From: Fagopyrum homotropicum | Lineage: Eukaryota > Streptophyta > Magnoliopsida > Caryophyllales > Polygonaceae | Assembly (NCBI GenBank): GCA_033239125.1 | Contig: BSWB01000002.1 | Span: 110,708,443 to 110,772,442 of the forward strand | Direction of reading: 5' to 3' | DNA: 64,000 nt | Shown here: piece by piece, positions 1 through 10,542 of the stretch | Layout: each line of letters opens with the position of its first letter | How positions within the stretch are numbered: position 1 is the first letter of the stretch | Position numbers and translations under genes: made by a program | The notes under the pieces: model-generated | Databases searched by the model: none | What the model was told of the DNA's origin: nothing | The model's input: only the letters and a program-made list of their open reading frames with translations

Positions 1-1121
1 CGAGGGAATTTGCTCTTCATATCCAAAAACACAAAATCCAAAAAAAAAAGAGTTACATTTCACCGATTCCAATCCGAGTGTGAACTTGTTCCGGTGGATC
101 CTCGTGCTCGAATCGAGTTCGATCACATCACTGGAGGACCGGTCGTAGAGAACCCCCTAGCTACCCATTTTGAGCTAGGCAAGTTATCACCGTCCCTTAT
201 CAAACACTTGGGTCAATTAAAATACATATATGGTCATCCTAGTTCGGTTTAGGTTGTCAATGCAACATACATATGCACACACACCACTAATGAACACACT
301 CAAACCCATAACTGCTCGCTAAGTAAGTCTCAAGGACTTACCTGACACAACATAAACCTATATCAAGTGGTCACAGTTTCCCCTCGAGGAAACAATCAGT
401 GTCTGCATCAGCAAGGCACAGTCGAACACTATCCAAAGTTAGGAGATTCCACCTCATACACCCCATGTTCATACCCAAACTATAATTCGTATCTAAACCT
501 CGATATCTCAACATAACTCACAACTCCTCAAGCCTCTCAAGGTATCATCTAATCAGCATTCCTCAATCTCAAATCTAATCCTAATACGATAAATTAACCT
601 TCAATTAATTAAATTAATTTTTAATAGAATAACCTTTTGCCCGCAAGCAATTTATGAACCCACTTGTCATCAGATTTCATCAAACAAACAACCCATAATC
701 CCCAGAATAATATAACGAGCATAATGGAATTTCCAATTATCCATTTTGACAAGCCTAAGGCCAATTTAGGCCAGATCCAAAACGGAAAATGTCTAAATTC
801 ATAACTTATTCGTTACTAACCCGATTGACAATATGAAAGAAGATCGGACTCACAACGACGCAGGCTACGCTCGGATAGCATCAAATTCACAGGAATCGAA
901 GCGGAGGAACCGGCCCTAGTGACATATATGCTCGACCAGGCCTTCAGTTGCTCGGAAACGCAAAAAGTCGGTACCAGAATGAAGAGAATGAAGAGAGGAA
1001 TCCAAAAACTCAAACGGTTTGAAATCGGATTAGAAACGGAATGTAGATCTGAGTTTGAAGGTTGAGATAAATTAGAGCTTTTACGAGTTAAAACTCCACC
1101 TTGTTTATAATGTTTTACAGG
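1..1121. other. Unassigned sequence left of the copia element
   Basis: I recognise no gene here. An open frame at 10-252 (+) starts at TTG rather than ATG, has no motif I know and is probably not a gene. The stretch about 600-1060 reads like decayed LTR or untranslated retrotransposon DNA, but I found no paired repeat, primer site or domain to prove it. Confidence 0.4.
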
Positions 1122-2252
1122 TGTTGATGATGGAAGTCTTATCGAATGTCAAGGGCCTTGATATGGGATTCAAGGGCCTTGAAGTATAACTCAAGGACAA
1201 GGAAGATAGCTTTACAAAGGGACAATCTAAAAGGCCTTGGAGTTATATAGTTGCACGACGAAACAAGGATTAAAATGCAAAGAAGATTTTCCAGGAACGA
1301 ATTGCTCAACAGAAAGATTTCAGGGAAGATCTTTTACAACCGAAGATCTCAACCGGAAATTGGAGAATCTTTTCAGAAAGATTTTCTAAAATAGAAAAGC
1401 GTCAAAATATCTTCTCTTTCGGTTCAACAGAGAACGAGAAGATCAAGGAGCTAAAGACTCGACGTGTTCTCAGGAGTTCAAGATTTGCAACGTCTACCTT
1501 ATCTCAAAACAGGAAGCGATGTTCATGGAGAAGAAGATTCATCTTCAAACGGTCATCTCTCCAACGGATAGAAGACCTCTCCATAGAAGAGTATAAATGA
1601 AGATGATGGTCGAAGAAGAAAGGACACACAAGCATATACGGAAAACATCTTTATGTCTTCAAGCAACCTAAACATCTTCTTCATTGTTTTTCTTTCTCTC
1701 ATTTACGCAAAAGCTTTATCTCCTTAGAGAGAGAAAACACAAGAGCTCCATTGGAAGATCTAAATAGTGTTATACTAAAGTGTGTGTTACTCTGCAAAGT
1801 AACTAGGCTATTATAGCTAGGTTGAGAGTTGGAGCTAGATCGTAGCATTGGCTACAGTGAGAGAAGAAGGGGATTTCTTCTAGTTTGTATCTAGGACTCT
1901 TTGAAGCTGATAATAGATATATAGATCCTAAGGCTATAACCTGGGACGGAGAGTAGGCTATTTAGAGCCGAACTTCGTAAACATATCCTCGTGTCAATCT
2001 TTTACATTCCGCACTATATTTTTCTATTGTGACTAACTTTGTTTTTGCAGGAGCACAAAGTCAAGGCCCTTGAAAGTTATTTCAAAGCCCTTGAAATCAA
2101 AGTTTCAGTAAGAGCACAGATTGACATCAAGGCCCTTGAAAGGAGTTTCAAGGCCTTGAGATTTGGTTTGCGAAAATTTCTCATACTCTATTCAACTCCC
2201 CCCCCCTTCTAGAGTATATTTTAACTTATTTATTTCACCTACCGGTTCTTCA
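1122..2252 (+). repeat. 5' LTR of the copia element
   Basis: The LTR ends in TTCTTCA two bases before the primer site. The start is a guess at TGTTGATGATGG (1122); TGTTTTACAGG at 1111 is also possible, since no second LTR exists here to fix it. It holds many copies of a CAAGGGCCTTGA-type palindrome (about 1148-1245 and 2060-2160). Confidence 0.65.
1592..1598 (+). promoter_or_regulatory. TATA-like box in the copia LTR
   Basis: TATAAAT lies about 660 bp before the LTR end, a plausible U3/R promoter position. Inference from motif only. Confidence 0.45.
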
Positions 2253-2254
2253 AT

Positions 2255-2266
2255 TGGTATCAGAGA
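2255..2266 (+). other. Copia primer binding site (tRNA-iMet)
   Basis: TGGTATCAGAG follows the LTR after two bases. It is the usual complement of the 3' end of plant initiator tRNA-Met, used to prime minus-strand DNA synthesis in copia elements. Confidence 0.85.
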
Positions 2267-2307
2267 TAGACTCACATTTATTGATTTAACCATCAGTGAG
2301 ACTAATC

Positions 2308-4087
2308 ATGAATCTTGTAGGTGATGGTGGATTTGCTCAAGGAAGATCCTTATCTCGACCACCACTCTTCTGTGGCAACAACTTTGCTCATTGGAGAGCA
2401 CTCATGCGTATGTTCATTATTGACCAGGACATGGAGCTTTGAAGCATCATTCAAAATGGACCTAAAGTTCCAATGACAATGGTTGAAGGTGTCCAAGTCC
2501 CAAAGAAGGAAGTTGACTTCACACAAACTGACCTGGACAGTGTATCAAAGAACTACAAAGCAATGAACCTACTATATTGCGAATTAGATGCCAATGAATA
2601 CAACCGCATCTCATCATGCAAGAGTGCTAAGGAAATATGGGACAAGCTCGTTGTCACTTACGAAGGAACAAGTCAAGTAAGGGAAACAAAGATTAGCATC
2701 TTCCTCAGACAATACGAGCTATTCAAGATGAATCCAAATGAAACAGTCAAAGAAATATTCACCAGATTCACTGAGATCGTGAACAATCTGGACTCACTAG
2801 GAAAAATCTTCACAAATGAAGAGAAAGTGAGGAAGGTTCTAAGGCGCCTACCTAAAGCCAAGTGGGGACCAAAGATGACTGCTATTAAAGAAGCTCAGAA
2901 TCTCACAACTCTTCCTCTTCATGACCTCCTTGGAAAACTCATCACACATGAAATGGTTCTTGGTGAAGAAGATGGAGAACTCCCATCCAACTCCAAAAAT
3001 TTGACATTAAAATCAAGAAGAGATGAATTACCATCTGATGAAGAGGATAGTGATGACGATGATGAAGAAGATGCAATCTCCATGATTTCTAAGGGACTCG
3101 CAAGAATTCTCAAGATTAAGAAACAATTTGTTAATAGAGAATATCCATGAGCATCAAAACCCCGAGGTAAGTTTTCTAACTCTAATAAGAAAACGAGAGT
3201 ATTGACGTGTTTTGAATGTGGTAAAACAGATCATCTTATGAAGGATTGTTCACAAAAGAAGAGGACCAACTTCAAGAAAAATGATCGAAAGAAGAAAGCT
3301 ATGGTTGCTTCATGGAGTGATTCAGAATCAACAAATGAATCAGAAGACGAAAAAGAACAAGCAAACTTGTGTCTCATGGCCGATCATGAAGAAGATTCAA
3401 ATCTGTATGTTGACAATGTGGTAAGAAAAATTATGTCTCAACCTGAAACAATTCCTTAAAGATATTATCATATGTGATAAGGAACATAGAATAAGGATAA
3501 ATTCTTTAAAAGAAAAACTACTCGAACAAGAAAAACAGCTAAGTGAAATGTCTTTAGAGATTGAAAATCTTAACACAGAAAAAGTAGACCTTGATGACAA
3601 TATCAAGGCATTAGAATCAGAGAACCTGATTCTAAAAGACAACCTCTCCTCTCTTTATCGAAACTATATCGATCTAGAGAAAGAGAAAGTTGATCTAACT
3701 TTGACATGTCAAGACTAGAAGGCTGCACTTGTTAAGTTTACTCATTCAAAAGCTAATTTTGAGAGAATGATGGGTGAACAACAGTCCTCCCTTAACAAAA
3801 ATGGTATAGGTTATCATAGGAGCTTTCCTAGAAAACTTACCACCACTTTTGTCAAGGCCAAAGGAAGCATTCATATGCCTACTTGCTTCTATTGTTGTAA
3901 AAAGGGTCATGTTAAATCTACATGTCCTTATAGAAGAAATGATCCTTATATCATCAAAAATAACTATCCTTTATGTTTAAGGAAACAGGTCAAACAAATC
4001 TGGGTTCCTAAAGGTACTAGACCACCAAACATGATCGAACCTGAGTATGAACCAAAATATGCCATTTGGTCGACCCGAAAAGGTTGA
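2308..4087 (+). pseudogene. Copia gag (UBN2-type) pseudogene with two zinc knuckles
   Basis: Gag forms the virus-like particle and binds element RNA. The frame opens at ATG 2308 and carries the copia gag core (CKSAKEIWDKLVVTYEG, then FTRFTEIVNNLDSLG). An acidic tract follows at about 3040-3075, and then a CCHC knuckle (CFECGKTDHLMKDC) at 3208-3249. In-frame stops lie at 2440 (TGA; the family suggests Trp here) and 3148 (TGA). After the stop at 3457 the homologous text resumes in another frame at about 3460 with a Glu/Leu/Lys-rich coiled coil, broken by TAG at 3716. A second knuckle (CFYCCKKGHVKSTC) follows at about 3886-3927. Two knuckles separated by a coiled coil are common in plant copia gags. 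The gene cannot make a full product. Confidence 0.88.
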
Positions 4088-4511
4088 TGTTTGTTGTTTT
4101 TCATGATATCACCAAGGTAAAGGAGCACAAATGGATAATAGATAGTGGTTGCTCAAGACACATGAGTGGAAAAAACTCTTTATTCTCAGATTTAAAGAAG
4201 CAATCATCTAGAACCATTACTCTTGGTGATAAAGGAAAGTGTGACATAATTGGCATTGATAAAATTTTCTATAATTCATCTAACTTTATTGATGATGTTT
4301 ATTTGGTTAATGGTTTGAAATATAATCTGCTAAGTATTTCTCAAATTTGTGATAAAGGCAATAAAGTCATGTTTGATTCAGATAAATGTGAGGTTCAAGA
4401 CAAAAAGACGGGTGAAGTGTTGCTTACTGCTCCTAGATGTAATAATGTTTATTCAATGGGTACTAACCAAGTTTCAAGAACTAAGCTAAAATGTCTAAAG
4501 GCCTTGACTAA
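4066..4511 (+). pseudogene. Copia aspartic protease and start of pre-integrase domain, truncated
   Basis: The protease would cut the gag-pol polyprotein. The motif IIDSGCSRHMSG contains the copia active-site triad D-S-G, followed by family text (LKYNLLSISQICDKGNKV). The frame then reaches the start of the GAG-pre-integrase domain (LKCLKALTNDSPL), where copia proteins normally continue with a WHRRLGH-type motif. Here the sequence leaves copia after NDSPL and continues as a Ty3 reverse transcriptase in another reading frame. Nothing downstream of the junction belongs to this element. Confidence 0.85.
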
Positions 4512-5245
4512 TGACTCCCCCTTGTTCTGTTAAAGGTGTGAGGAGTTTTTTCGGGCATGCAGGTTTCTACAGGAGATTCATCAAGGACTTCTCGAAGATT
4601 TCTAAACCACTAACTAACCTCTTGAATAAAGATGTTGTTTTTGAGTTTTTGCAGGAGTGTCTTGATGCATTTTACAGGATTAAGGAAGCGTTGATCTCCG
4701 CTCCCATTATCCAGCCTACGGATTGGACCTTGCCCTTTGAGATCATGTGCGATGCGAGTGATGTGGCGGTAGGAGCGGTGCTTGGACAAAAGAAGGATGG
4801 GCGGACCACCGCCATTTACTACGCTAGCAAGACGCTAGATGAAGCCCAGCGTAACTACGCCACCACCGAGAAGGAGCTATTGGCGGTTGTATATGCTTTC
4901 GAGAAGTTTCGTTCTTACTTAGTAGGGGCGAAAGTCATTGTCTACACCGACCATGCAACCATTCGTTACTTACTTGCTAAAAAGGATGCCAAGCCACGCC
5001 TTATTCGATGGATTCTCTTACTACAAGAGTTTGACCTAGAGATCCGCGATAAGAAGGGATCCGAAAATTCTGTTGCGGATCACCTCAGCCGGCTACCTCC
5101 CTCTTCACGCGAGAAGGACGACCCACCCATAGACGATTCATTCCCCGATGAGCACTTGCACTTGTTGGAACGTCTGATAGACTTACTTGTCTCACCCCAC
5201 GATGAAGGTGAAGTATGGGGTGAGGATACCTCCCGTCACGTTTAG
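4511..5245 (+). pseudogene. Ty3 reverse transcriptase C-terminus, RNase H and a scrap of integrase
   Basis: The frame begins inside the reverse transcriptase connection (SVKGVRSFFGHAGFYRRFIK). It runs through RNase H, with the first catalytic Asp in CDASDVAVGAVLGQ, the Glu in TEKELLAVVYA and a later Asp in VYTDH, then the RNase H end (IRDKKGSENSVADHLSRL). After DEHLHL the sequence jumps to a short text containing GEVWGE. This resembles GAVEVWGE near the end of the family A integrase, so nearly the whole integrase has been removed by an internal deletion. The residue pattern is otherwise well preserved, but no functional polymerase can be made. Confidence 0.87.
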
Positions 5246-5419
5246 AGATGCCGTACGGTCCAGCTATTGACCTTAAATCAAGCGCTTCTTGGGAGGCAAC
5301 CCAAGGTATTGCTTTATTTTTCCTTTTTCTAGTCTAGCTTTAGATAGTTTGCTTTTGATTTGCCTTGTTTTGTTTTTGGCATCCTAGACAGACAAAAGGT
5401 GACATCTAAGGAAGGAATA
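5246..5419 (+). other. Post-pol spacer of the family B element
   Basis: This non-coding stretch contains TGGGAGGCAACCCAAGGTAT, also present after integrase in the family A element (complement of about 40555-40580). It places the deletion breakpoint just upstream and supports common descent of the two spacers. Confidence 0.7.
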
Positions 5420-7072
5420 TGTTTGCCACTTAGCGTGCGTGCAAATAAGTCTTAAATTTATAAAACTAGAAATCAAGCAAGCGAACCCGCAGTGTACGGA
5501 TCGGTGTAGTAAAGCAAGAATTCCAAAGTATCGAACACAGGGATTTGGGGGGTTAAATCCAATTATAGATCGTCAAGCGAGTAAATGTATGAGCTTTGCA
5601 AATATTGGGAAAACAGCAACCCTAAAGATCCAGGTATCTAATTGTGGCAATCGATTCAAGATATACTAAAGAACTAAGGACAGAGTTAAGAGTTGCAAAG
5701 GTATGCTAAGGTAAAGCAATGTACGGTGAAATTCCAAGACTTTATATGACTTATCTAGAAATACTCTCTATAAAGGTTGTTGAGACTTCAGTATAGAAAG
5801 GATCTAAAGACAAGAATTAATCTCAAATCCCAAACTTGTAACCCAAGGATCAAGACTAACTAAACCGATTAAGGTTGTGACACTCGAAATCGAAGTAGAG
5901 GTTGTTGAGGCTTCACTACTACATAGAAAAGGCAAGCAAAGACAAAGTTAAAGGTAATCTTTAACTTTGGATTAAAGTAAAAGCAATATTCGTAAACTAG
6001 GGAAAATTACGGGTGGATCTTGAGTTCCACAGCCGTGGAACCTCAAGAACATGCCGTGATTTAGGGTGTCGGCGAAATCTCTCTAACTCTCCGGGTCCAA
6101 TCTGTTTACGATCGATCTATCATCATCTAAGCCACAACTATTAACCCTTCACCTTAAAATTGCTAAAGGGTTTTAGCCAACAATAGTCATTATGATATCA
6201 AATTCAAGATTTAGAAATATGAAAGATGAAAACCTTCAATAACTTCAAATCAATCTCAAATCCACAAACAAGGTAATGATGTATATCAGATTTGGAATAA
6301 CACAAACCAATCACAATCCTTGATAAGAACGAAGAGCGGGATGTCAATCTGTCTTCTAATCAAACCTAAGGACAAAGCGTAACTTCCAAATCTCCAAGTC
6401 TTTGCAAATCTCCGTTGCAAAATGGCAATCTCCGCACGTCCAACTGGAACCCTAGGCATGTGCAAGTAAGCGTAAGCGAAGGTTCCGAAATCTCCCTCCT
6501 TCCTTCCTTTTATAGAGGAAGATAGAATAAGTGTCCAGCCCATGTGCGTAGACAATGTGTCTATATTTTATTCGTCGAAAGATTGCATAAATCACGGTTA
6601 TATGGGATTCCACGCCCGTGGTTTAGAGCGTGGAATTGGATTACGGTGCTTCAAAACTTCCACGACCGTACTTTATACCGTGTAACTCTCTGGAATGCTC
6701 TACGCTCATGTTGCCAAGTTCCACGGCCGTGGTTTAGAGCGTGGACTCCATTACGGCCGTAATTTAGAGCGTGGAAGCATAGGTTGCTCGTAATTCCCTT
6801 TGTTTTGTGCCATTCTTCATCCTAGCATCTTCCTTAGTTCCTTTGTGGTGTCCTTAATCCTTGGATATGCTCAATCCATCTCCATTCTCTGTTAATTTGT
6901 TCGGTTTTAGCTCTTATTCGCCTACAATCAACACAAAGCTTATGTAGACCTCTATATCGACAATATAGATAAACTAGCTCACAATTGCTTCAATGCTTCA
7001 TCAATGAACACTAATATGGATGAAATACATCTAGAAAACGTGCCTAAAATATCACAATATTTCATGCTAACA
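5420..7072 (-). mobile_element. Solo LTR of Athila family A, with 5-bp target duplication GAATA
   Basis: Read on the - strand the LTR runs TGTTAGC to GGCAAACA. It is the same sequence type as the LTRs at 35111, 46595 and 62145. Five bases before it (5415-5419) and after it (7073-7077) are both GAATA, a perfect target site duplication. No internal region is present, so this is a solo LTR left by LTR-LTR recombination. It sits in the spacer of the family B element. It contains the family A palindrome (CCACGGCCGTGG and variants) at about 6027-6066 and 6606-6775. Confidence 0.93.
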
Positions 7073-7287
7073 GAATACAACATAGGAGCACAATTGGAAG
7101 GACAGAAGTTCGAGAATTTGAGAAGACGGAGTTTGACTGAGACACATCTCGGTTGCTGTCACAGCACCTCGACCGAGATGATACTTGAGCAACTGAGGCG
7201 ACTAGGGTTTCTGAAGATCTACCTCGGTCCGTACCACCTCGGTCCAGTCGAGACCATCTCGACCGAGGTGACAGCAGTTCCAGAAAA

Positions 7288-7298
7288 GGGTATAAAAG
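7288..7298 (+). promoter_or_regulatory. TATA-like box 445 bp upstream of the late ORF (family B)
   Basis: GGGTATAAAAGGG lies between the integrase region and the late ORF, 445 bp before ATG 7736. The family A element has TATATAA 441 bp before its late ORF, so position and motif are conserved. This suggests a separate promoter for the late gene; no transcript data are available. Confidence 0.5.
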
Positions 7299-7735
7299 GG
7301 GGCTGAGATTTCTCTCTCCTCCCTTTACCTTCTTCTCGACCGCGGCACAATCCTCACCTCGCTCCCTCGTTCTTTGCTCGTTTTCAACGATTCTCGCTTC
7401 CAAACTGCAAGGAAAGGGTAGAGGATCGATTTACAACCGTCAATCTGCAGAGAAAACGAACCGAACGAGCAAATCTGGGTAAAATTCGAGAAAACCCTAA
7501 GTCCCTCTTCTTCCACTTATTCCTTTTGATTTGGGCTTTGGTTGCCCCTGCATTCTGCTGAAAAAGGATTAAGTACCCCATAGGAACCTTTGGTAGTGAT
7601 TTTGGGAGAAAAGAACTGGATTTTTGAGAGTTGTGATCGAACAGTTTTTCGCCTCGGTCCCGTCGGCCTGCGCCTCGGCCGAGGTGTTCTTGAGACTTGT
7701 CAGAGAGACCGAGGTGGTCTGACAGATTGCAGAAA

Positions 7736-9118
7736 ATGAGTTCTGACATGCAGCTTGTGTTGAGAGAAAGATCTTCTCCCTCTCCTTCTACTTCTTCACG
7801 CCGTGCTAGACCGGTGATACACGAGCGTCACCTGGTCGACTATGACCGCATAGCGGCCCGTCCAGTGGTTGCACCACGCTTCCTGGACATATCTGGTTTC
7901 GACTGCCTCTATGTTGATGATGATTTGAGGCGTATGATCTCCATGGTGGGCTTAGAGCAGTTCACTGAGATCCGAGCTCCGGCCTACCTAGAGCCGACCT
8001 TGGAGTTTGTCAGCTCCGTCACCTACTTGCCCACCGAGCGCGCCATAAAGTACCGGTTGATGAACCGGAACTACCTAGTTCCCTTAGACCACTGGCGGGT
8101 CATCTTTGGTTTCCCGGCCCCTACTGTTGATGACTTTCCCTCTCGAGCTGTAGCTCGAGAGTTCTGGGGACAGATTGCTCATGTGGTTGAGCACGCAGAC
8201 AGATGGAGACTTGGAGATTCCAGGGAGCGGATTATATTCCATCTGGCCTTTAGACTAGCTCACAGGATCTTCAGTGAGACTCTTTTGGTGCGTACTGAGA
8301 CGCCCCAGAAGATCAGACAGGGTGAGCTTCTGAGTCTATACTGCATGGTGACCGGAGGAGTTCCGGACTTTGGGATGATGCTGGCAGAGGATCTGCATAA
8401 GATCAAGGCGAAGGCCAAGGCAGACATCTGCTGCAATGAGATAGTGACTCATATAGCGAGTTACATGGATCTGGACTTGAGTGCATGCACTATGGTAGCG
8501 GTTGTCAAGCCGCTCGGGCTTCAGGAGATGATCACTAGGAGGATACTGGTTTCTCGTGGTCTTACTATGCCGTATGTGGCGATGCCTTGGGAGCAGACTG
8601 CACCCCAGGGTATTAGGTGGTCAGCTCAGTTCTCCGTGTATGATCCGCATTACTGGCAGACTACATGGATCCCGCTAATGGAGGACGCCAGAGAGGCAGC
8701 AGCAGCAGCTCAAGGGCCAGCTGAGGAGGATGAGGCTGAGGAGGATGATGATGGTGATGATGAGGATGGCGGTGTTCCCATGGATACGGGCACAGATACA
8801 GCTGGGACTAGTGCGCCGATCATTGATTTAGATGACGACGAGACTGAGGAGGAGCCGGCTGCAGAGCCAGCACGTCCCGCTCGGCGTAGGGTACGCAAGC
8901 AAAGGGATCCAGTTGCTCACCGTCGGATCGATGATCTGACAGATCAGATGATAGATTCCTACGCTGCCCTGTCTTTGGACATCGGAGAGATGCAGGAGAG
9001 ACAACATTACCAACAGGTGATGGCTGAGATTCAGTTTCAGCATATCATGGGCTATCCATTCGACCCATCTCAGTACCCGTATGTGCCACCACCACCACCA
9101 CCGGATCGGGATTATTGA
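7736..9118 (+). CDS. Late ORF of Athila-like element (env position, function unknown), intact
   Basis: A 460-residue open frame between pol and the 3' LTR, the position of the so-called env-like gene of Athila elements. I start it at the ATG at 7736 because the upstream in-frame start at 7697 is TTG. The N-terminus is Ser/Arg-rich. The middle (about residues 35-310) is a folded domain with family text such as LEFVSSVTYL, MNRNYLVPLDHW and RTETPQKIR, shared with the late ORF at 38294-39781 and resembling the Pfam ATHILA ORF-1 type. The C-terminus is very acidic (about residues 325-385) and ends in a Pro run. I see no signal peptide or clear membrane segment, so an envelope role is not supported by the sequence. 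It is the only intact frame of this truncated element. Confidence 0.8.
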   Translation: MSSDMQLVLRERSSPSPSTSSRRARPVIHERHLVDYDRIAARPVVAPRFLDISGFDCLYVDDDLRRMISMVGLEQFTEIRAPAYLEPTLEFVSSVTYLPTERAIKYRLMNRNYLVPLDHWRVIFGFPAPTVDDFPSRAVAREFWGQIAHVVEHADRWRLGDSRERIIFHLAFRLAHRIFSETLLVRTETPQKIRQGELLSLYCMVTGGVPDFGMMLAEDLHKIKAKAKADICCNEIVTHIASYMDLDLSACTMVAVVKPLGLQEMITRRILVSRGLTMPYVAMPWEQTAPQGIRWSAQFSVYDPHYWQTTWIPLMEDAREAAAAAQGPAEEDEAEEDDDGDDEDGGVPMDTGTDTAGTSAPIIDLDDDETEEEPAAEPARPARRRVRKQRDPVAHRRIDDLTDQMIDSYAALSLDIGEMQERQHYQQVMAEIQFQHIMGYPFDPSQYPYVPPPPPPDRDY

Positions 9119-10542
9119 GAGCTTGCAGGATTTTCTTTCTTTATTTATTATGCAGCTCAGCTATATCCGGTGAGTACTTTATTTTTTAGACTTATTTTGA
9201 CCCATTGGGCAATGTGTCCCAAGTATGGGGTATTTGGATATGTTATTTGACTATGGATGTATGACTCGACTCTATTCGGATATTTATGTTTTATTTATGC
9301 TCTATTTGCTTATTTGAGATTACATGTATGCATACAGGTTATTTGATTGAGAAAAACGTCAAAAACTGGTTTGAAAAAAAATAATTTATGCCTCGACCGA
9401 TGTGACTCTGACCAATCGAGATGCAGTACCTCGGTTGACTTAGAACATCTCGACCGAGGTGGTTTAACTGAAAATAATTTCAAAATTATTTTTGTGCTTC
9501 TTATATGGATATGACCTCAGTGGTGATTTTGTTTGCTGACTGGTTTTGAAATCTTTATATGTTTGAAAGGTTTTATGATATATTTAAGTTGCTAAAAGCT
9601 TTGTTTGAAATTTTTGGCATGTTTAATACTTTGTTTTTATCCAAATTATGTTGGATTTGAAGGTTGACACCATATTATGAGTTCTCTCACTTTCTTCCAG
9701 GAAAGACCAAGGCAAATTATTCTCTTCTCTTCTTCTTCTTGATCACGCTTTAGCCCCTCATATACATATTTGCCTCCCTTTACCTATTCGGGAATTTGGA
9801 AGCAAGCAAAAGTGAAAAGCAAGTGAAAGAAAAGTTGAGATGTTGGCTGAAAGTTAGAAAGAAACAAATAGGTTTGGGGAAGTCAATCATGATGATGAGT
9901 AACTCGGCACCATTCACATAGTCGGGTGTTTGTGTCTTGCCAAAGTCGGATTGAGTGATATTCCTAACGGGTCATGGTATGTGCATCAAGGGTTTGAGGC
10001 ATCTCGAGAAATTGATGATTGCTGATTTCTTAAGCTTCGGTTATTGTGCACCTCTGTCCATGCATCCCAAAAAGTAAAGTAAAAAGTAAATAAGCAAAAC
10101 TTATTGGTGGAAGATGTTGAAGTTCAAAGCAAGTAAAGTGAAGATCCTTTTCCCGGATTCTAGCACCACATTCCCTATATACATCCCACCCTTACACGTT
10201 TCTTGACATTCTCTTGAAAAGCCCTTGAGACCTCGAGCTTGTTGATTGACTTGGTGGTTTAAACTGGATTATACATGATTAATTTCGATAATTATGATTT
10301 ATTATGCATTCTATGATTTTATGCAAAGATGAACAACTTTCTTATATTTACAAAATGTTTTGATCATATTTTGATTTTAAATTCCATGAAGCATTCTCTT
10401 AGAGTGATCTATGATTGTAGCACACCATTAAAATATTTTGAAGGACTTTTTCATTGATCTTCATGACTTATAATCCATTCTATCTTGTATTTTATATTCG
10501 GAACTTGCTTGGGGACAAGCAAGGGCTAAGTATGGGGTATTT
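9119..10542 (+). other. 3' non-coding spacer and polypurine tract of family B
   Basis: No open frame of note. The segment about 9880-10070 closely matches the complement of about 37340-37535 in family A, as do blocks near 9754-9802 and 10149-10175. AAGTATGGGGTATTT occurs twice, at about 9219 and at about 10528. The second copy directly precedes the 3' LTR and is the polypurine tract. A cluster of the family B palindrome (CACCTCGACCGAGGTG type) lies at about 9391-9461. Confidence 0.7.

Larger units (their letters stand above)
1122..4511 (+). mobile_element. Ty1/copia retrotransposon, 5' part only
   Basis: The order is 5' LTR (about 1122-2252), a tRNA-iMet primer site (2255), gag with a zinc knuckle, a coiled-coil segment with a second zinc knuckle, and an aspartic protease. 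This is the standard 5' half of a plant Ty1/copia element. Integrase, reverse transcriptase, RNase H and 3' LTR are absent because the sequence switches at about 4511 into a Ty3 element within a CTCCCCC stretch. The open frames hold at least two in-frame stops and a frameshift, so the element is dead. Confidence 0.88.

Noticed and set aside
10..252. 80-residue open frame at the left edge
   Set aside because: Starts at TTG, no motif, surroundings are repeat-like; too weak to call a gene.
4511..5245. Possible endogenous pararetrovirus polymerase
   Set aside because: Text is nearly identical to the Athila RNase H at 41784-44618; no movement or coat protein genes, and the flanking late ORF and LTR are retrotransposon features.
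7697..7735. Upstream extension of the family B late ORF
   Set aside because: Would need a TTG start; the first ATG is at 7736.
7736..9118. Calling the late ORF a true envelope protein
   Set aside because: No signal peptide, transmembrane span or fusion peptide is visible; only its position is env-like.
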